Source: Neomoorella thermoacetica
GTDB lineage: Bacteria; Bacillota; DSM-521; Neomoorellales; Neomoorellaceae
Direction: 5' to 3'
Assembly: GCF_001875325.1 (NCBI RefSeq)
Contig: NZ_MDDC01000005.1
Span: forward strand, 86,835-150,834
DNA: 64,000 nt
Both the position numbers and the translations under genes were made by a program. The notes beneath the pieces are model-generated. The model did not search any database and was not told the DNA's origin. It saw only the letters and a list, made by a program, of their open reading frames with translations. Shown here piece after piece: positions 62,207 through 64,000 of the stretch; positions within the stretch are counted from its first letter, which is position 1, and every line of letters begins with the position of its first letter.

Positions 62207-63124
62207 ATGCAGTATATCAATATCGGCCATGGGGATCTCGTCCTGGCCCTGGTCCTGGTAGGGATTACCCTGGCCGTTTCCTTGTGGCAGCGCCTGGACC
62301 TCCACGGGGATCTATTTATCGGTACCCTCAGGACCTTTATCCAGCTCACGGCCGTCGGTTACCTGCTGCAGGTTATCTTTAACCTTAACCGCTGGTACCT
62401 GGTCATACTGGCCTTAGGTATCATGTTACTGGTGGCTGCCGCCAACGCCTATCGCCGGCAGCAGGAACGCTGGCCCGGCTTATTCTTCATTATGCTCCTG
62501 GCCATAGCCCTGGGCGGGATTATAACCCTGGCCATTGTCATCGGTATTGTTTTAAAGGTAAAACCATGGTATCAGCCCCAGTATATTATCCCTATCGCCG
62601 GGATGATTCTGGGTAACGCCATGATCGGTGCCGCCCTGGCCGTCAACCGCCTGACAGGGGAGATCAAGGCCCACCGGGGGGAAATCGAGGCGGCCCTGTC
62701 ACTGGGGGCGACTGCTTACCTGGCGGTCCTCCCTTACCTGCGTTCGGCCCTGCGGGCGGCCATGTTACCGACCATCAGCACCATGATGACGGTGGGCATC
62801 GTCCAGTTGCCGGGAATGATGAGCGGCCAGATCATTGCCGGGGCCAGCCCGGCAGCAGCTGTCAGGTATCAGGTGGTCGTTACCTATATGGTGGCCGCCG
62901 CCACGGCCCTGACTACCATTACGGCCACCCTGCTGGCCTACCGCTATTACTTTACTCCCAGTCACCAGCTGAAACCGCCGGAGCAAAATAACAAAACTAA
63001 AAAACAGAAAGGGAAACCGGACCTGCCGCGAGGAGTGCGGGGCCTGCTACGACGGGGAATTAAGGGTGGAGGCGACGCAGCCGGAGCTAAAACGGTTGAC
63101 AGCAAGAGTGTAAAATTCAATTAG
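62207..63124 (+). CDS. fetB: FetB-like permease (UPF0014), iron export family
   Basis: 305 aa, 2 nt after fetA. About seven membrane helices occupy residues 8-255, with family motifs RTFIQLTAVGYLLQ near 44, PIAGMILGNAMIGAALAVNRL near 129 and IVQLPGMMSGQIIAGASPAAAVRYQVVVTYM near 202. The last 50 residues form a Lys/Arg/Gly-rich tail not typical of the family. Confidence 0.87.
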   Translation: MQYINIGHGDLVLALVLVGITLAVSLWQRLDLHGDLFIGTLRTFIQLTAVGYLLQVIFNLNRWYLVILALGIMLLVAAANAYRRQQERWPGLFFIMLLAIALGGIITLAIVIGIVLKVKPWYQPQYIIPIAGMILGNAMIGAALAVNRLTGEIKAHRGEIEAALSLGATAYLAVLPYLRSALRAAMLPTISTMMTVGIVQLPGMMSGQIIAGASPAAAVRYQVVVTYMVAAATALTTITATLLAYRYYFTPSHQLKPPEQNNKTKKQKGKPDLPRGVRGLLRRGIKGGGDAAGAKTVDSKSVKFN

Positions 63125-63219
63125 GCCTTACCAGAGCCCGGGATATATGACTCCCGCCCGATATCTGGAAACACTAGCAGCCAATAAGTGTCTAGCATGA
63201 TATGAATTAGTACAACTTG

Positions 63220-63248
63220 TTGACTTCCACGGCAATCTATATTATAAT
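63220..63248 (+). promoter_or_regulatory. tRNA-Arg/tRNA-Lys promoter
   Basis: TTGACT (63220-63225), a 17-bp spacer and TATAAT (63243-63248), 18 nt before the first tRNA. Confidence 0.85.
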
Positions 63249-63266
63249 ATCATTTGCAGTTGTTAA

Positions 63267-63343
<77 letters not shown>

Positions 63344-63348
63344 TATAT

Positions 63349-63424
<76 letters not shown>

Positions 63425-63512
63425 GAGATTTCAAGGGTTTGCGGGTTTAGGAGGGTACTACGAAAGAGCTATCTATTGCTGCCCTACTACTACCGGCCCT
63501 AAAAAATAGATT

Positions 63513-63590
63513 TGCCGGGGTAACTACCCCGGCATTTGTTTATGTCAAACGCCTTTTTTCTATTCCTCCGTTTTGGCGGAGGAATTTTTC
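63513..63590 (+). terminator. Two successive terminator hairpins after the tRNAs
   Basis: TGCCGGGGTA (63513-63522)/TACCCCGGCA (63525-63534) followed by TTTGTTT, then TTCCTCCG (63563-63570)/CGGAGGAA (63577-63584) followed by TTTTTC. The gap 63425-63512 holds no gene. Confidence 0.75.
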
Positions 63591-63630
63591 TTTACCTCCA
63601 GCTCCAGGATCTTATCAAGTTTGGCGCCCG

Positions 63631-63826
63631 GCGTTTCAGCCCATTTTCCGCACCCTTGAGGAAAAAGTCCCGGAAACCGGGGAAGAACTAGCCAAGCAGG
63701 CGGACCCCCAGGAGCGAGGCCTCATCAAGCGATCCTGGCGAAAACCGGGTGCAACAAGGTCGAGGCCGCCCACCGGCTGGTATCAGCCGCACCACTCTCC
63801 GGCGCAAGCTAAAGGCGGGGGAATGA
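63631..63826 (+). pseudogene. Decayed C-terminus of a sigma-54 (NtrC-like) enhancer-binding protein
   Basis: Three frames joined by shifts near 63735 and 63780 give a continuous Fis-type domain: TLEEKVPETGEELAKQADP and QERGLIKR, then LAKTGCNKVEAAHRL, then GISRTTLRRKLKAGE and a stop at 63826. This is the standard end of sigma-54-dependent activators, with the helix-turn-helix intact at residue level but broken in frame. The AAA+ domain is missing. Confidence 0.75.
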
Positions 63827-63856
63827 AAAACACAGCCCCGGAGAGGTTTTTAAAAA

Positions 63857-63900
63857 CAAAAAGAAGGGGGAGTATCAACGTGGATGTTCCCCCTTTTTTA
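63857..63900. terminator. Bidirectional terminator
   Basis: AAGGGGGA (63864-63871) pairs with TCCCCCTT (63888-63895). A T-run follows on the plus strand and an A-rich run precedes on the left, serving the minus-strand oxidoreductase gene. Confidence 0.75.
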
Positions 63901-63933
63901 TCAATCATCGCCAGGGCGTGCCTCCTGGTATCC

Positions 63934-64000
63934 TCAACCAGCCGGCTCCAACCGCACGGCGGCTACCTTGTACTCGGCTGTTTTAGTGATAGGGTCAAAA
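63934..64000 (-). CDS. C-terminal end of a molybdopterin oxidoreductase / formate dehydrogenase alpha-like protein (partial)
   Basis: The last 21 codons before TGA (complement of 63934-63936) read FDPITKTAEYKVAAVRLEP and two more residues. The DP-x-K-x-x-E-Y/F-K-V-x-A-V-R ending is typical of the C-terminal cap of NAD- or ferredoxin-linked formate dehydrogenase alpha subunits and related molybdopterin enzymes. The rest lies outside the window. Subfamily cannot be fixed from so short a piece. Confidence 0.65.
   Translation of the reverse strand, partial: FDPITKTAEYKVAAVRLEPAG

Overview
The window is chromosomal DNA of a thermophilic acetogenic Firmicute. Gene content, order and protein lengths (CODH 674 aa, acetyl-CoA synthase 729 aa) match Moorella, most likely M. 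thermoacetica or a very close relative. Its core, about 19.2-38.7 kb, is the Wood-Ljungdahl cluster cooC-acsA-acsB-acsC-RACo-acsF-acsD-acsE, followed by hdrC-hdrB-hdrA-mvhD-metV-metF. Together these genes reduce methylene-THF, move the methyl group through MeTr and the corrinoid Fe-S protein, reduce CO2 to CO and condense methyl, CO and CoA to acetyl-CoA. A PduL phosphotransacylase (48.7 kb), which can turn acetyl-CoA into acetyl phosphate, lies about 10 kb downstream.

Layout. 0-3.3 kb: the start of a Y-family DNA polymerase with LexA-like boxes, a secreted copper-amine-oxidase-N/PKD protein and a beta-type carbonic anhydrase homologue. 3.6-7.3 kb: a guanine-class riboswitch ahead of a two-gene molybdenum hydroxylase and an amidohydrolase (purine catabolism). 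7.4-11.6 kb: a cobalamin riboswitch, a second unexplained structured leader, cbiJ and the cobalt transporter cbiMNQO, which serve the corrinoid demand of the acs pathway. 11.6-18.9 kb: housekeeping and transport genes (plsY, acylphosphatase, EamA exporter, yqeY), an orphan DNA methyltransferase, tRNA-Thr and tRNA-Pro, an MFS exporter and a 39-aa zinc-ribbon protein. 18.9-38.7 kb: the acs/hdr/met cluster. 38.7-46 kb: an unknown protein with a nuclease-like C-terminus, an alanine T-box controlling an Lrp regulator and an aminotransferase, a beta-CASP RNase-like protein, a P-loop/Asp23 fusion, and DnaD- and DnaI-like primosome proteins. 46-48.6 kb: Fur-type operators and feoAB with a Cys-rich small protein. 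48.7-55 kb: pduL, small zinc proteins, two IclR regulators flanking an FMN glutamate-synthase-like enzyme, and a methyltransferase. 55.1-61 kb: a BirA-type regulated biotin operon bioB-F-x-W-D-A. 61-64 kb: a FetAB-like exporter, tRNA-Arg and tRNA-Lys, a decayed sigma-54 activator, and the C-terminus of a molybdopterin oxidoreductase.

Regulatory RNA is dense. The clearest cases are the guanine-class riboswitch, whose overlapping pairings predict an ON switch, the cobalamin riboswitch followed by a second leader and terminator, the alanine T-box, and a short leader motif repeated before plsY, feoA and an iclR gene. All functional statements rest on reading the sequence and on recalled family knowledge; no database search was run.
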